Position numbers and translations under genes: made by a program. From positions 513,165-577,164 of the forward strand of contig JAUJYZ010001255.1 in assembly GCA_033675265.1 (NCBI GenBank): DNA of 64,000 nucleotides, given 5' to 3'. Shown here piece by piece: positions 1 to 19,572 of the stretch. Below the pieces are notes generated by a model. The model was given only the letters and a program-made list of their open reading frames with translations, was not told the DNA's origin and did not search any database. Each line of letters starts with the position of its first letter. Position 1 is the stretch's first letter. The DNA is from Actinostola sp. cb2023 (taxonomy: Eukaryota; Cnidaria; Anthozoa; Actiniaria; Actinostolidae).

Positions 1-159
1 TTCACCGGATCATCATTGTCAATGTAATCCAATTATTCTTTTCCTCTCCCTTCTTCGCCCACTAAACTCTCCCCAATCCTCGCGCGTCCGGGATCGGTTT
101 TTCCCGGGATCGGTTTTTCTCTCGCTTCGACTGAGTCTGGAGGGACTGTTCACAGTCTA

Positions 160-1411
160 GGTAGTGGTAGTGGTGGTGGTATGGTAGTGATGGTAAGATA
201 GTGGTGGGGTATGGTAGTGGTGGTATGGTAGTGGTGGTATGGTAGTGGTGGTATGGTAGTGGTGGTTGTATGGTAGTGGTGGTATGGTAGTTGTGGCATG
301 GTGTGGTGGTATGGTAGTGGTGGGGTATGGTAGTGGTGGTATGGTTGTGGTATGGTAGTGGTGGTATGGTATAGTGGTGGTGTGGTAGTTGTGGTAAAGT
401 ATTGGTGGTAAGGTAGTGGTGTAAGGTATAGTGGTGATATGGTAATTGCGGTGGTAAGATAGTGGTGTAAGATATAGTGGTGATATGGTAATTGCGGCGG
501 TAAGGTAGTGGTGTAAGGTATAGTGGTGATATGGTAATTGCGGCGGTAAGGTAGTGGTGTAAGGTATAGTGGTGATATGGTAATTGCGGTGGTAAGGTAG
601 TGGTGTAAGGTATAGTGGTGATATGGTAATTGCGGTGGTAAGGTAGTGGTGTAAGGTATAGTGGTGATATGGTAATTGCGGTGGTAAGGTAGTGGTGTAA
701 GGTATAGTGGTGATATGGTAATTGCGGCGGTAAGGTAGTGGTGTAAGGTATAGTGGTGATATGGTAATTGCGGTGGTAAGGTAGTGGTGTAAGGTATAGT
801 GGTGATATGGTAATTGCGGTGGTAAGGTAGTGGTGTAAGGTATAGTGGTGATATGGTAATTGCGGTGGTAAGGTAGTGGTGTAAGGTATAGTGGTGATAT
901 GGTAATTGCGGTGGTAATGTAGTGGTGTAAGGTATAGTGGTGATATGGTAATTGCGGTGGTAAGGTAGTGGTGTAAGGTATAGTGGTGATATGGTAATTG
1001 CGGTGGTAAGGTAGTGGTGTAAGGTATAGTGGTGATATGGTAATTGCGGTGGTAAGGTAGTGGTGTAAGGTATAGTGGTGATATGGTAATTGCGGTGGTA
1101 AGGTAGTGGTGTAAGGTATAGTGGTGATATGGTAATTGCGGTGGTAAGGTAGTGGTGTAAGGTATAGTGGTGATATGGTAATTGCGGTGGTAAGGTAGTG
1201 GTGTAAGGTATAGTGGTGATATGGTAATTGCGGTGGTAAGGTAGTGGTGTAAGGTATAGTGGTGGTATGGTAATTGCGGTGGTAAGGTAGTGGTGTAAGG
1301 TATAGTGGTGATATGGTAATTGCGGTGGTAAGGTAGTGGTGTAAGGTATAGTGGTGATATGGTAATTGCGGTGGTAAGGTAGTGGTGTAAGGTATAGTGG
1401 TGGTATGGTAG
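160..1411. repeat. 46-bp minisatellite with degenerate GGT-rich leader
   Basis: From about 409 to 1411 a 46-bp unit (core GTAAGGTAGTGGTGTAAGG, then TATAGTGGTGATATGGTAAT) repeats about 22 times with only scattered single-base changes. From 160 to 408 there is a looser TGGTGGTATGGTAG repeat. The array lies in the intron before the DUF885 exon at 1499. Because 46 is not a multiple of 3, and no phase of the minus strand contains a stop, two long overlapping reading frames rich in His/Tyr/Thr arise. They are not genes. Confidence 0.93.
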
Positions 1412-1498
1412 AAGATAAGTTAATGACGGTGTTCCTTTTGGTGCTAAAATGATGGTTTTGGTGTAGTGCATAGTAACTCACTCTTTGTTTTGTCGTAG

Positions 1499-1972
1499 GT
1501 GTGGAGAGCTCTGCGCCTTATTGTCGACACAGGTCTTCATTACAAAAACTTCTCACGTCAAGACGCTTTGAAATTATTCGCCGACTATGCATGGGACACG
1601 TCCGATGGCGCTCAAAAAGAAGTCACGCGCTACCAAAGCGACCCAGGCCAGGCTACAGCGTACATGATCGGTCAACTTCATATCATTAAGCTGAGGGATT
1701 ACGCCAAAGCCAAGCTGAAGAGCAAATTCAACCTGAAGGATTTTCACTTTTATCTTCTTGCGCAAGGGTCTTCGCCGCTTAGTTATTTGCAAGATAGTAT
1801 AGAAACGTACGTCAAGTGTATGCTTAGCAACGGGAAAGGGGAGGGTTGCTATGATGTTCTCAATCCTGTGGCAAAAGATGACACGACGGCCGTCATGGTA
1901 GAAGGCGTGGTAGATGATGTAGTTTGGGTGGATGACCCGCCTGAGCAACCATGGCCCGATGATTATATATGA
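1499..1972 (+). CDS. DUF885 family protein, last exon of a gene starting upstream of the window
   Basis: This is the 3' terminal exon (157 residues, stop TGA at 1970-1972) of a DUF885 (Pfam PF05960) protein. It begins right after a 3' splice site (TTTTGTCGTAG at 1488-1498) with an intact codon, exactly like the last exon of the complete paralogue at 16287. Shared stretches include WRALRLIVDTGLHY, the invariant EVTRYQSDPGQATAYMIGQL near residue 40, and the QGSSPL motif. This is the helical C-terminal part of the domain. The metal-binding HExxPGHH segment would be in exons left of the window. The tail differs from the paralogue (Cys-containing, then acidic and valine-rich), so the two genes are diverged tandem copies and not an assembly duplicate. 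The apparent GTG start is only the first codon of the exon. Confidence 0.9.
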   Translation: MWRALRLIVDTGLHYKNFSRQDALKLFADYAWDTSDGAQKEVTRYQSDPGQATAYMIGQLHIIKLRDYAKAKLKSKFNLKDFHFYLLAQGSSPLSYLQDSIETYVKCMLSNGKGEGCYDVLNPVAKDDTTAVMVEGVVDDVVWVDDPPEQPWPDDYI

Positions 1973-2136
1973 GTTATTTTAGATGATATATTTGAGCTAT
2001 TCTAGTAATTATTCTTTATAAGAAAACAAATTAATCCTGATTTTTTTCCCTTCTTTCTGTACCTTACGTTGGTGTCCGATACTTTGGAAAGTTATTTCGT
2101 TCTCGCGTAGTGTAGGTAATTCCCTAGCGCTTGTGA
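1973..2136. other. 3' flank of the upstream DUF885 gene
   Basis: Presumed 3' untranslated sequence. I see no AATAAA here. The nearest copies are inside the satellite units that follow (first near 2462). Confidence 0.4.
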
Positions 2137-2385
2137 CTTACGTTTACGTATGGCACGCTTACGCATTCTACTTACGTTTATATGCGTCAACGCGTAGAGC
2201 AGGTAATACGCTTGCGTTTACGCACGACATACTTACGTTTACGTATGGTATGCTTACGCATTCTACTTAGGTTTATATGCGTCACGCGTAGAGCACGTAA
2301 ATACGCTTGCGTTTACGCACGACATACTTACGTTTACGTATGGTATGCTTACGCATTCTACTTAGGTTTATATGCGTCACGCTTT
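2137..2385. repeat. 95-bp tandem repeat, about 2.6 copies
   Basis: The string CTTACGTTTACGTATGG recurs at 2137, 2232 and 2327, giving a period of 95 bp. Units are rich in TTACG/TACGC words. It directly abuts the 92-bp satellite but shares no obvious sequence with it. Confidence 0.88.
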
Positions 2386-2392
2386 CGCAAAC

Positions 2393-5271
2393 GGAGACTG
2401 CATCTATTAAAGAGGACACGATTTTCCATGCATTTTGTTTGATTGTTAAACATTTTCAAGGAATAAATAGACTAACAAATTTGTCAGTGTAGACTACATC
2501 TAAGAGGACACGATTTTCCATGCATTTTGTTTGACTGTTAAACATTTTCAAGGAATAAATAGACTAACAAATTTGTCAGTGTAGACTACATCTAAGAGGA
2601 CACGATTTTCCATGCATTTTGTTTGATTGTTAAACATTTTCAAGGAATAAATAGACTAACAAATTTGTCAGTGTAGACTACATCTAAGAGGACACGATTT
2701 TCCATGCATTTTGTTTGATTGTTAAACATTTTCAAGGAATAAATAGACTAACAAATTTGTCAGTGTAGACTACATCTAAGAGGACACGATTTTCCATGCA
2801 TTTTGTTTGATTGTTAAACATTTTCAAGGAATAAATAGACTAACAAATTTGTCAGTGTAGACTACATCTAAGAGGACACGATTTTCCATGCATTTTGTTT
2901 GACTGTTAAACATTTTCAAGGAATAAATAGACTAACAAATTTGTCAGTGTAGACTACATCTAAGAGGACACGATTTTCCATGCATTTTGTTTGATTGTTA
3001 AACATTTTCAAGGAATAAATAGACTAACAAATTTGTCAGTGTAGACTACATCTAAGAGGACACGATTTTCCATGCATTTTGTTTGACTGTTAAACATTTT
3101 CAAGGAATAAATAGACTAACAAATTTGTCAGTGTAGACTACATCTAAGAGGACACGATTTTCCATGCATTTTGTTTGACTGTTAAACATTTTCAAGGAAT
3201 AAATAGACTAACAAATTTGTCAGTGTAGACTACATCTAAGAGGACACGATTTTCCATGCATTTTGTTTGATTGTTAAACATTTTCAAGGAATAAATAGAC
3301 TAACAAATTTGTCAGTGTAGACTACATCTAAGAGGACACGATTTTCCATGCATTTTGTTTGATTGTTAAACATTTTCAAGGAATAAATAGACTAACAAAT
3401 TTGTCAGTGTAGACTACATCTAAGAGGACACGATTTTCCATGCATTTTGTTTTTGTTAAACATTTTCAAGGAATAAATAGACTAACAAATTTGTCAGTGT
3501 AGACTACATCTAAGAGGACACGATTTCCCATGCATTTTGTTTGATTGTTAAACATTTTCAAGGAATAACTAACAAATTTGTCAGTGTAGACTACATCTAA
3601 GAGGACACGATTTTCCATGCATTTTGTTTGATTGTTAAACATTTTCAAGGAATAAATAGACTAACAAATTTGTCAGTGTAGACTACATCTAAGAGGACAC
3701 GATTTTCCATGCATTTTGTTTGATTGTTAAACATTTTCAAGGAATAAATTTTCAAGGAATAAATTGACTAACAAATTTGTCAGTGTAGAGTGTAGACTAC
3801 ATCTAAGAGGACACGATTTTCCATGCATTTTGTTTGATTGTTAAACATTTTCAAGGAATAAATAGACTAACAAATTTGTCAGTGTAGACTACATCTAAGA
3901 GGACACGATTTTCCATGCATTTTGTTTGATTGTTAAACATTTTTTTCAAGGACTAATCTAAATAGACTAACAAATTTGTCAGTGTAGACTACATCTAAGA
4001 GGACACGATTTTCCATGCATTTTGTTTGATTGTTAAACATTTTCAAGGAATAAATAGACTAACAAATTTGTCAGTGTAGACTACATCTAAGAGGACACGA
4101 TTTTCCATGCATTTTGTTTGATTGTTAAACATTTTCAAGGAATAAATAGACTAACAAATTTGTCAGTGTAGACTACATCTAAGAGGACACGATTTTCCAT
4201 GCATTTTGTTTGATTGTTAAACATTTTCAAGGAATAAATAGACTAACAAATTTGTCAGTGTAGACTACATCTAAGAGGACACGATTTTCCATGCATTTTG
4301 TTTGATTGTTAAACATTTTCAAGGAATAAATAGACTAACAAATTTGTCAGTGTAGACTACATCTAAGAGGACACGATTTTCATGCATTTTGTTTGATTGT
4401 TAAACATTTTCAAGGAATAAATAGACTAACAAATTTGTCAGTGTAGACTACATCTAAGAGGACACGATTTTCCATGCATTTTGTTTGATTGTTAAACATT
4501 TTCAAGGAATAAATAGACTAACAAATTTGTCAGTGTAGACTACATCTAAGAGGACACGATTTTCCATGCATTTTGTTTGATTGTTAAACATTTTCAAGGA
4601 ATAAATAGACTAACAAATTTGTCAGTGTAGACTACATCTAAGAGGACACGATTTTCCATGCATTTTGTTTGACTGTTAAACATTTTCAAGGAATAAATAG
4701 ACTAACAAATTTGTCAGTGTAGACTACATCTAAGAGGACACGATTTTCCATGCATTTTGTTTGATTGTTAAACATTTTCAAGGAATAAATAGACTAACAA
4801 ATTTGTCAGTGTAGACTACATCTAAGAGGACACGATTTTCCATGCATTTTGTTTGATTGTTAAACATTTTCAAGGAATAAATAGACTAACAAATTTGTCA
4901 GTGTAGACTACATCTAAGAGGACACGATTTTCCAATTTTGTTTGATTGTTAAACATTTTCAAGGAATAAATAGACTAACAAATTTGTCAGTGTAGACTAC
5001 ATCTAAGAGGACACGATTTTCCATGCATTTTGTTTGATTGTTAAACATTTTTCAAGGAATAAATAGACTAAAAAATTTTCAGTGTAGACTACATCTAAGA
5101 GGACACGATTTTCCATGCATTTTGTTTGATTGTTAAACATTTTCAAGGAATAAATAGACTAACAAATTTGTCAGTGTAGACTACATCTAAGAGGACACGA
5201 TTTTCCATGCATTTTGTTTGATTGTTAAACATTTTCAAGGAATAAATAGACTAACAAATTTGTCAGTGTAG
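2393..5271. repeat. 92-bp satellite array, about 30 copies
   Basis: The unit starts AGACTACATCTAAGAGGACA and recurs every 92 bp (2491, 2583, 2675 and so on). Most units are identical except for a T/C choice in GA(T/C)TGTTAAAC and a few small indels (for example near 3450, 3565, 3750, 3950 and 4930). Each unit contains GGAATAAATAG, so AATAAA is repeated about 30 times downstream of the first DUF885 gene. The first unit (2393) and the last units are divergent, as expected where unequal exchange no longer homogenises the edges. Confidence 0.96.
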
Positions 5272-5535
5272 TTACATCTGGACATTTTAGTGTTTGATTG
5301 TTAAACATTTTCAAAACGTATTTGGTCAGTGGTCAAAAAAGACAGGAAAGGACTTAGTACGACATTTTCGATTTTTGTAATAAAATAAAAATAAAGTAAT
5401 AAAATAAAATAAAAGGCTTTTCCGTCAATATGGGAGATCGAATATATTGTACACAAGTCGTATGGCCCTACTTTGTGTAGTTCACACACGATTTTCCATG
5501 CATTTTGTTTGATTGTTAAACATTTTCAAATTACC
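5272..5535. repeat. degenerate edge copies of the 92-bp satellite
   Basis: Fragments of the unit (GTTTGATTGTTAAACATTTT at about 5292 and again at about 5507, the latter preceded by ACGATTTTCCATGCATTTTG) are embedded in unrelated AT-rich sequence. They mark the decayed right margin of the array. Confidence 0.8.
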
Positions 5536-7174
5536 TATTTTAGTGCTGAGAAAACGTATGCCTTGCACTGATTAGATTTATAAAGCTGAATTACACCTAT
5601 ACATCCAGTAAAGCTCGTGATTGACTTTTTTTTAATGGGACATTTACACAAGTCGTACTTTGTGTTCACATCAAGTTTTACTCCTTTATGCCTTGCACTG
5701 AACTTTTTACATGGGGTCTGTTTTGGCCCGTGGGTATATTTTGGGGTAGAGTGGGTTGGTTAACTGACTTTATTCGCACCCCCATCGGTCCACCACTAGA
5801 GCCGCAAGGCTTGTAGACTGAGTTGACCAGATTGGCAATTACCCAGAGAATCCACATACCAATATATATGTATCAAGTGTCGCCAAACACGCCCATTGGA
5901 TCGATGATCTGCAGCTGAGTCTTTTTGTGTGTAACGGCACCTCGTTGGAGTTGCTCTGTGCCGGGGTAGTTCCTAGTGACATTTGCCCGTCCGTGTTTTT
6001 TGTTTGTTTGTTGGCCATTTATGTATATTTGTATATAAGCGAATCTTGTGTTTTTATTTTCAAAGGCGTTAATATGGAAAAGTGTGAGATAAATAATGAA
6101 CTTCTTTCTGACCGGAACACCCCCTTCTGCGATGCCCAGTAAGTCGGATGTTTGTAAAACCCCTTGTCCACACCACAGGTAGTGATCTACGGCCAAGTAT
6201 ATTTCTATTTTAGATGGATAGAAATAGATGGTTGCTATTGAAGCCTTTTCTGGGATCCTTCCTTCTGGGATCCCTTTCCGTTTTTCTGGGATCCCTGTGC
6301 GAGGCCGAAGACCGAGAGGGACTTGGCCCAAGCATGAAGAGAAGGGGGATGCGTGCCAGTCCCTCCGGCGGTCGGGATCACAGGAAGCCCAGAGAAGAGA
6401 GAGACGCATGCGGAGGAGGCTAGGTTGCTATGAAGTACGAGAGAGCAAGGGTGTAATATCGCAAATACTTTATATACATACCATCAATCAATGTATCTAT
6501 TTGACATTTATACAACAGAACCACTTTACAATGATCGTAGGGCATGCAAACCCCACGATAACCGCCAACATCTCCAGTGTAATGGCCGGAAGTTCTTGCC
6601 TATTTTCTTATCAGACAGCGGTTTCTCGAAGGAGTGGAGTTTAAGATTTGCAAAACCTACGACGGCGACGTCAAACGGAAGTGTCAATAACTTCTGTTCG
6701 GGGTTTCGTACATTAGAAATTTAGTCCAAGCCTAAGTCTGTGAGGTTACTTCATCCACAAGGAACACCAACTATGAAGGTATGAAACTCCTAACAGAAGT
6801 TATTGACACACAACCTATGCAGTACGTGGGGCACCCCATTACTAATCATGATAACTATAGTGACAGAACGGAACGGAACCCGAAGCTGAGAACCTTTCCA
6901 CACTTCCACCCTTTTTGTTATGTAATAATAGCCAGGTATCTCATCTGTCCAAGACGCGGACGGGATAATTTTTAAAAGAGATTGAGGACTTGCACGCCTC
7001 CCATTAGCCGTCCATTAGCCGCCTATCTCTCCTCTCCACGCCGACCATCAATGCCGGAATAGTTATGTTTTCAGGATAATTTACCGATAATTTACACCGT
7101 TTATTGCTATTTAATGAATCCAATGTCATACTACGCGAGCAGAGACGTTTCACCGTTCCCATGCAATACCAACA
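5536..7174. other. intergenic, no gene supported
   Basis: Reading frames here (the longest about 178 codons on the minus strand at 5873-6409) show no recognisable domain, no plausible splice model and no similarity to the neighbouring genes. A short direct repeat, TCTGGGATCC, occurs three times at about 6248-6292. I see nothing else. Confidence 0.6.
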
Positions 7175-7479
7175 TATACAGCTAATTCAGAAAACGTTGT
7201 CGGCGATCGACTTCAAGCCTACGCGACTAGACCGAAAGGCAGTATGGGCAGATATGATAATTCACTTGCATGCTTTTCGTATTTGGTGACAATGGCAGGT
7301 GAATCTGTAAATGTATGCCTACGCGTATTAAAACAAGGAAACAGAAGCAGATATGATTCATATTCCGTGACTGGAGCCGTTCCATCTTGATAGTGTATAT
7401 TTTTACCCATACTCCCTTTCGGTCTGGTCGCGTAGGCTTGAAGTCGATCGCCGACAACGTTTTCTGAATTAGCTGTATA
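7175..7479. mobile_element. MITE-like foldback element, 305 bp
   Basis: Two arms of about 74 bp (7175-7248 and 7406-7479) are near-perfect reverse complements. They start TATACAGCTAATTCAG and include GTCGGCGATCGACTTCAAGC. The loop of about 157 bp has no coding potential. Both ends read TATACAG/CTGTATA, compatible with a TA target duplication as made by Tc1/mariner-type transposases, but I cannot prove the exact end. Confidence 0.75.
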
Positions 7480-8328
7480 AGAACAGCTTTATAATAGCAG
7501 GTGCTATTTCTTCCTTCCTTTAATTTATTTCCTTTTTTTTCTTTTCTTTTGTATTAATTTTAGGAGACTCAATTGCCCAATACCATTATGACGTAACGGG
7601 TTATTTATGAGGGGGACAGAATCGTGAAGAACAATAGAAATTTGAACTAAATCTGCTCTGCTGAGGTTCGCTTGATTTCAAATTGGCTAGTTTCCAGATA
7701 TTATGTTCATCGATGCTTTTCCCACAATATTTACTGTGTTTGGTGACTTTTATCGCTTTCAGACGGTCTGTAAAATACATTTATTTGGGAAATCATTTGT
7801 GTTGTTGCTGTTTTGTCCCCCTCTAGCGACCATGATCCTTAGCGTTAAACAATAGATTGTTTTGATGTGACGTCATAGTGATATAGGGCAATTATAGGTG
7901 TCTTTTTCACCTGTCTAGTCCTCCTCAACAGACTGATTACGTTGTGGGTTGTTTTTTTTTGTAAATTCTGTTGGAAGTCTAATAAATATTAGTAATAACA
8001 AAATTTGGTGTTCCTTTTACTTTCCTTTCTTTATTTCTTCCTTCCTTTCTTTGTTTCTGTCTTTCTTCCTTTCTTTCTTCCTTCCTTATTTTTCAGAATG
8101 CCACACTAGAGTTCCGTCCATAATCAATGACCGTGACCGTGACTGTGACATGCGTGACATCATTAGCGTTACAAAACAAACTTACTCCAGTTACTCGACT
8201 CCAGTTACTCGACTTCCCTCGAAACAAATACAGTAGTTTACAACCAATATATTCTTTATATAGAAGCAGTTTTCAGTATGTTTATTCTTTAGAGGATCTC
8301 GGCCTTGTCGCGATCAGCGGGATTTCGC
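7480..8328. other. intergenic, includes a polypyrimidine tract
   Basis: No gene seen. A TTCCTTTCTTTC-type tract lies at about 8005-8095. Confidence 0.55.
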
Positions 8329-8335
8329 TATAAAA
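8329..8335 (+). promoter_or_regulatory. candidate TATA box of the DUF885 gene
   Basis: TATAAAA in the context TTTCGCTATAAAATCG, about 300 bp upstream of the chosen ATG at 8636. This would leave a 5' UTR of about 270 nt. It is a sequence match only. Confidence 0.35.
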
Positions 8336-8635
8336 TCGTACAATCAAAAACTACACATGGCTTTCACCTTTGCCGACTGGCGAGCTATAAGTTTCGATTT
8401 CCACGCCATCTGACAGCGTTAATCTTTATCCAAATCAAATAACGACCAAAGCTCACAATGATTGATAACAGCGTCGTGAAAGGAGCATAGATTTACATGC
8501 AAATTCGACGAGAGGCCAAACGTGAAGGAAACGAGATCCGAACACCGAAGAATTGAGCTTGAAAATCCATTCAATCTGTACGATTCTGCTACAAGAAATT
8601 CAAGAGCCCTCGCCCCAAAGAACATTTGGGTCAAG

Positions 8636-16736
<8,101 letters not shown>

Positions 16737-16962
16737 CGATTGTAGTTTTTTATGAAATTTAGCTTATCGTTCGTTGTTCCATTCATAATTTTTTGTATTA
16801 GAAATGTAATTTTTAACTTCATCAGGTCGTTATGTGACTCGTCATCCATTCTCGTACGTTAACGGTACGTTTGTCACGGTGGGTGTGGATGGCAAGCGAC
16901 CGTAGAGATCACACCTCTATTTTTGAACTGTGTAAACAAGAAGAATATTTTTAAAAGAGATA

Positions 16963-16968
16963 AATAAA
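16963..16968 (+). terminator. poly(A) signal AATAAA of the DUF885 gene
   Basis: AATAAA in GATAAATAAACGC, 227 nt after the stop codon. It is the first canonical signal after the gene. Confidence 0.6.
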
Positions 16969-17829
16969 CGCATTAACTGCCAGCAATTATTTGAAGCACA
17001 CACTTATTACTATGTAGCTCATTTATTCTACATTTATTTTGGTAACTTTAATTTCGCTGATTTTTTTCACTGGATTTTAGGATATATTTACGACAATCAT
17101 TACATTGAAATATTTTCGCGCCAAAACGCGATGCGCGGGCGCGTCAGAAAGCGCGCGAAAAAAATTCATGATAAACAAATTACAAATAAAAGCAAAAGTC
17201 TAATGAAGCACATCAGTGTTCTCACAGAAAACTTGTTTACATTCCCAACAAAATAATTTTTCGGTTTGATATATTAATGAATGCATGAACTGAATCACAC
17301 AAACCGACATGAATTGAGTGAAGTCCTTTGCATTGAATCGTTTCGACGTAGCAGACTTACGAAGGAAAACTTCTTCTCTGGATTTCGTCGTTGTGATAGC
17401 CGCTGCATGAAGAAACTGTTGAAGCTTAGACTGGTAACTTGCTGCATATGAGAAAGGACCGAGCTGGCAGGGAACACAATAACTACACGGTAAAGTAACT
17501 TATAAGCTTTATTGTACTTGTTAGCCAAGTTTTGTTTTGTGGAAATTGCTCGCTTTCACGTCGTTCAGTCTACTATTAAAATCAAACCTAAAGCCATCAT
17601 GAAGGCAGGTGAACGTTGCTGTCTTCTTGTTTTCTCGTTAGGAAGAAGTACGTTCTTCATGCGAAAGCTTTGCATATTTATTAATTTATTGAAATGAAAA
17701 TTTCTCAAATTAACGGTCGTCCCTTTTTTCTTTGAATGTGTAAGTACTTGAACGTCATAATAAATAGGTGATTCAACATTATTATTGCTACGAATAGCCG
17801 AAGATAAAATGCATCGAGACACTTAAAAG
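16969..17829. other. intergenic, no feature supported
   Basis: AT-rich sequence between the DUF885 gene and the 12-bp minisatellite. Small frames only. Confidence 0.6.
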
Positions 17830-19572
17830 CTAGCTTCTTCCTGTCCTTCTTCCTGTCCTTCTTCCTGTCCTTCTTCCTGTCCTTCTTCCTGTCCTTCTTC
17901 CTGTCCTTCTTCCTGTCCTTCTTCCTGTCCTTCTTCCTGTCCTTCTTCCTGTCCTTCTTCCTGTCCTTCTTCCTGTCCTTCTTCCTGTCCTTCCTTCCTC
18001 TTCCTTCTTCCTCTCCTTCTTCCTCTCCTTCTTCCTCTCCTTCTTCCTCTCTTCTCCTTCCTCTCCTCTCTTCCTCTCCTTCTTCCTCTCCTCTCTTCTC
18101 CTTTCCTCTCCTTCTTCCTCTCCTTCTTCCTCTCCTTCTTCCTCTCCTTCTTCCTCTCCTTCTTCCTCTCCTTTCCTCTCCTTCTTCCTTCTTCCTCTCC
18201 TTCTTCCTCTCCTTCTTCCTCTCCTTCTTCCTCTCCTTCTTCCTCTCCTTCTTCCTTCCTCTTCTCTCCTTCTTCCTCTCCTTCTTCCTCTCCTTCTTCC
18301 TCTCCTTCTTCCTCTCCTTCTTCCTCTCCTTCTTCCTCTCCTTCTTCCTCTCCTTCTTCCTCTCCTTCTTCCTCTCCTTCTTTCCTTCTCCTCTCTTCCT
18401 CTCCTTCTTCCTCTCCTTCTTCCTCTTCTTCCTCCTCTTCCTTCTTCCTCTCCTTCTTCCTCTCCTTCTCCTCTCCTTCTTCCTCTCCTTCTTCCTCTCC
18501 TTCTTCCTCTCCTTCTTCCTCTCCTTCTTCCTCTCCTTCTTCCTCTCCTTCTTCCTCTCCTTCTTCCTCTCCTTCTTCCTCTCCTTCCTTCCTCTCCTTC
18601 TTCCTCTCCTTCTTCCTCTCCTTCTTCCTCTTCTTCCTTCTTCTTCTCCTTCTTCTTCCTTCTCCTCTCCTTCTTCCTCTCCTTCCTTCCTTCTCTCTCC
18701 TTCTTCTCTCCTTCTCCTCTCTTCCTCTCCTCTTCCTTCCTTCTTCCTCTCCTTCTCTCCTTCTTCCTTCTTCCTTCTTCCTCTCCTTCTCCTCTCCTTC
18801 TTCCTCTCCTTCTTCCTCTCCTTCTTCCTCTCCTTCTTCCTCTCTTCTTCTTCCTTCTTCCTCTCCTTCTTCTCTCCTTCTCCTTCCTTCCTCTCCTTCT
18901 TCCTCTCCTTCTTCCTCCCTTCTTCCTTCTTCCTCTCCTTCCTCTCCTTCCTTCTCTCTTCCTTCCTTCCTTCTTCCTTCTTCCTCTCCTTCTTCTCTCC
19001 TTCTTCCCTCCTTCTTCCTCTCCTTCTTCCTCTCCTTCTTCCTCTCCTTCTTCTCTCCTTCTTCCTCCTCTCCTTCTTCTCTCCTTCTTCCTCTCCTTCT
19101 TCCTCCTTCTTCCTCTCCTTCTTCCTCTCCTTCTTCCTCTCCTTCTTCCTCTCCTTCTTCCTCTCCTTCTTCCTCTCCTTCTTCCTCTCCTTCTTCCTCT
19201 CCTTCTTCCTCTCCTCTTCCTCTTCCTCTCCTTCTTCCTCTCCTCTTCCTCTCCTTCTTCCTCTCCTTCTTCCTCTCCCTTCCTTCTTCCTCTCCTTCCT
19301 CTCCTTCTTCCTCTCCTTCTTCCTCTCCTTCTTCCTCTCTTCTTCTTCCTCTCCCTTCTTCCTCTCCTTCTTCACTCTCCTTCTTCTTCCTTCTTCTCTC
19401 CTCTTTCTCCTCTCCTTCTTCCTCTCCTTCTTCCTCTCCTTCTTCCTCTCCTTCTTCCTCTCCTTCTTCCTTTCCTTCTTCCTTTCCTTCTTCCTTTCCT
19501 TCTTCCTCTCCTTCTTCCTTCTCCTTCTTCCTTTCCTTCTTCCTCTTCTTCTACCTTTCCTTCTTCCTCTCC
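17830..19572. repeat. 12-bp minisatellite (TTCTTCCTCTCC)n, 1.74 kb
   Basis: About 140 units of a 12-bp pyrimidine repeat with many small deletions. The left edge (about 17830-17990) is a homogeneous block of about 14 units of a variant with CTGTCC; the right edge has several CTTTCC variants. Read on the minus strand the unit encodes GEEE, ERKK or RGRR by phase and has no stop in any phase, which produces a spurious 556-codon frame and extends the GPCR frame. Strong purine/pyrimidine strand asymmetry makes triplex (H-DNA) formation possible. Confidence 0.97.

Noticed and set aside
62..1481. Long minus-strand frames (about 443 and 469 codons) rich in His, Tyr and Thr
   Set aside because: They are the 46-bp minisatellite read in different phases, lie in an intron and have no non-repetitive domain.
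2393..5271. CRISPR-like array of regular repeats
   Set aside because: Direct 92-bp tandem units without spacers, in animal DNA. This is a satellite.
5873..6409. 178-codon minus-strand frame as a possible gene
   Set aside because: No recognisable motif, no splice-supported extension, and several in-frame features look like repeat DNA.
8522..8635. N-terminal extension of the DUF885 protein from a GTG at 8522
   Set aside because: Animal genes start at ATG. The first ATG in this phase is at 8636 and has a good context.
17705..19375. 556-codon Lys/Glu/Arg frame on the minus strand
   Set aside because: Pure read-through of the stop-free 12-bp repeat. It has no initiation context and no unique sequence except the ends.
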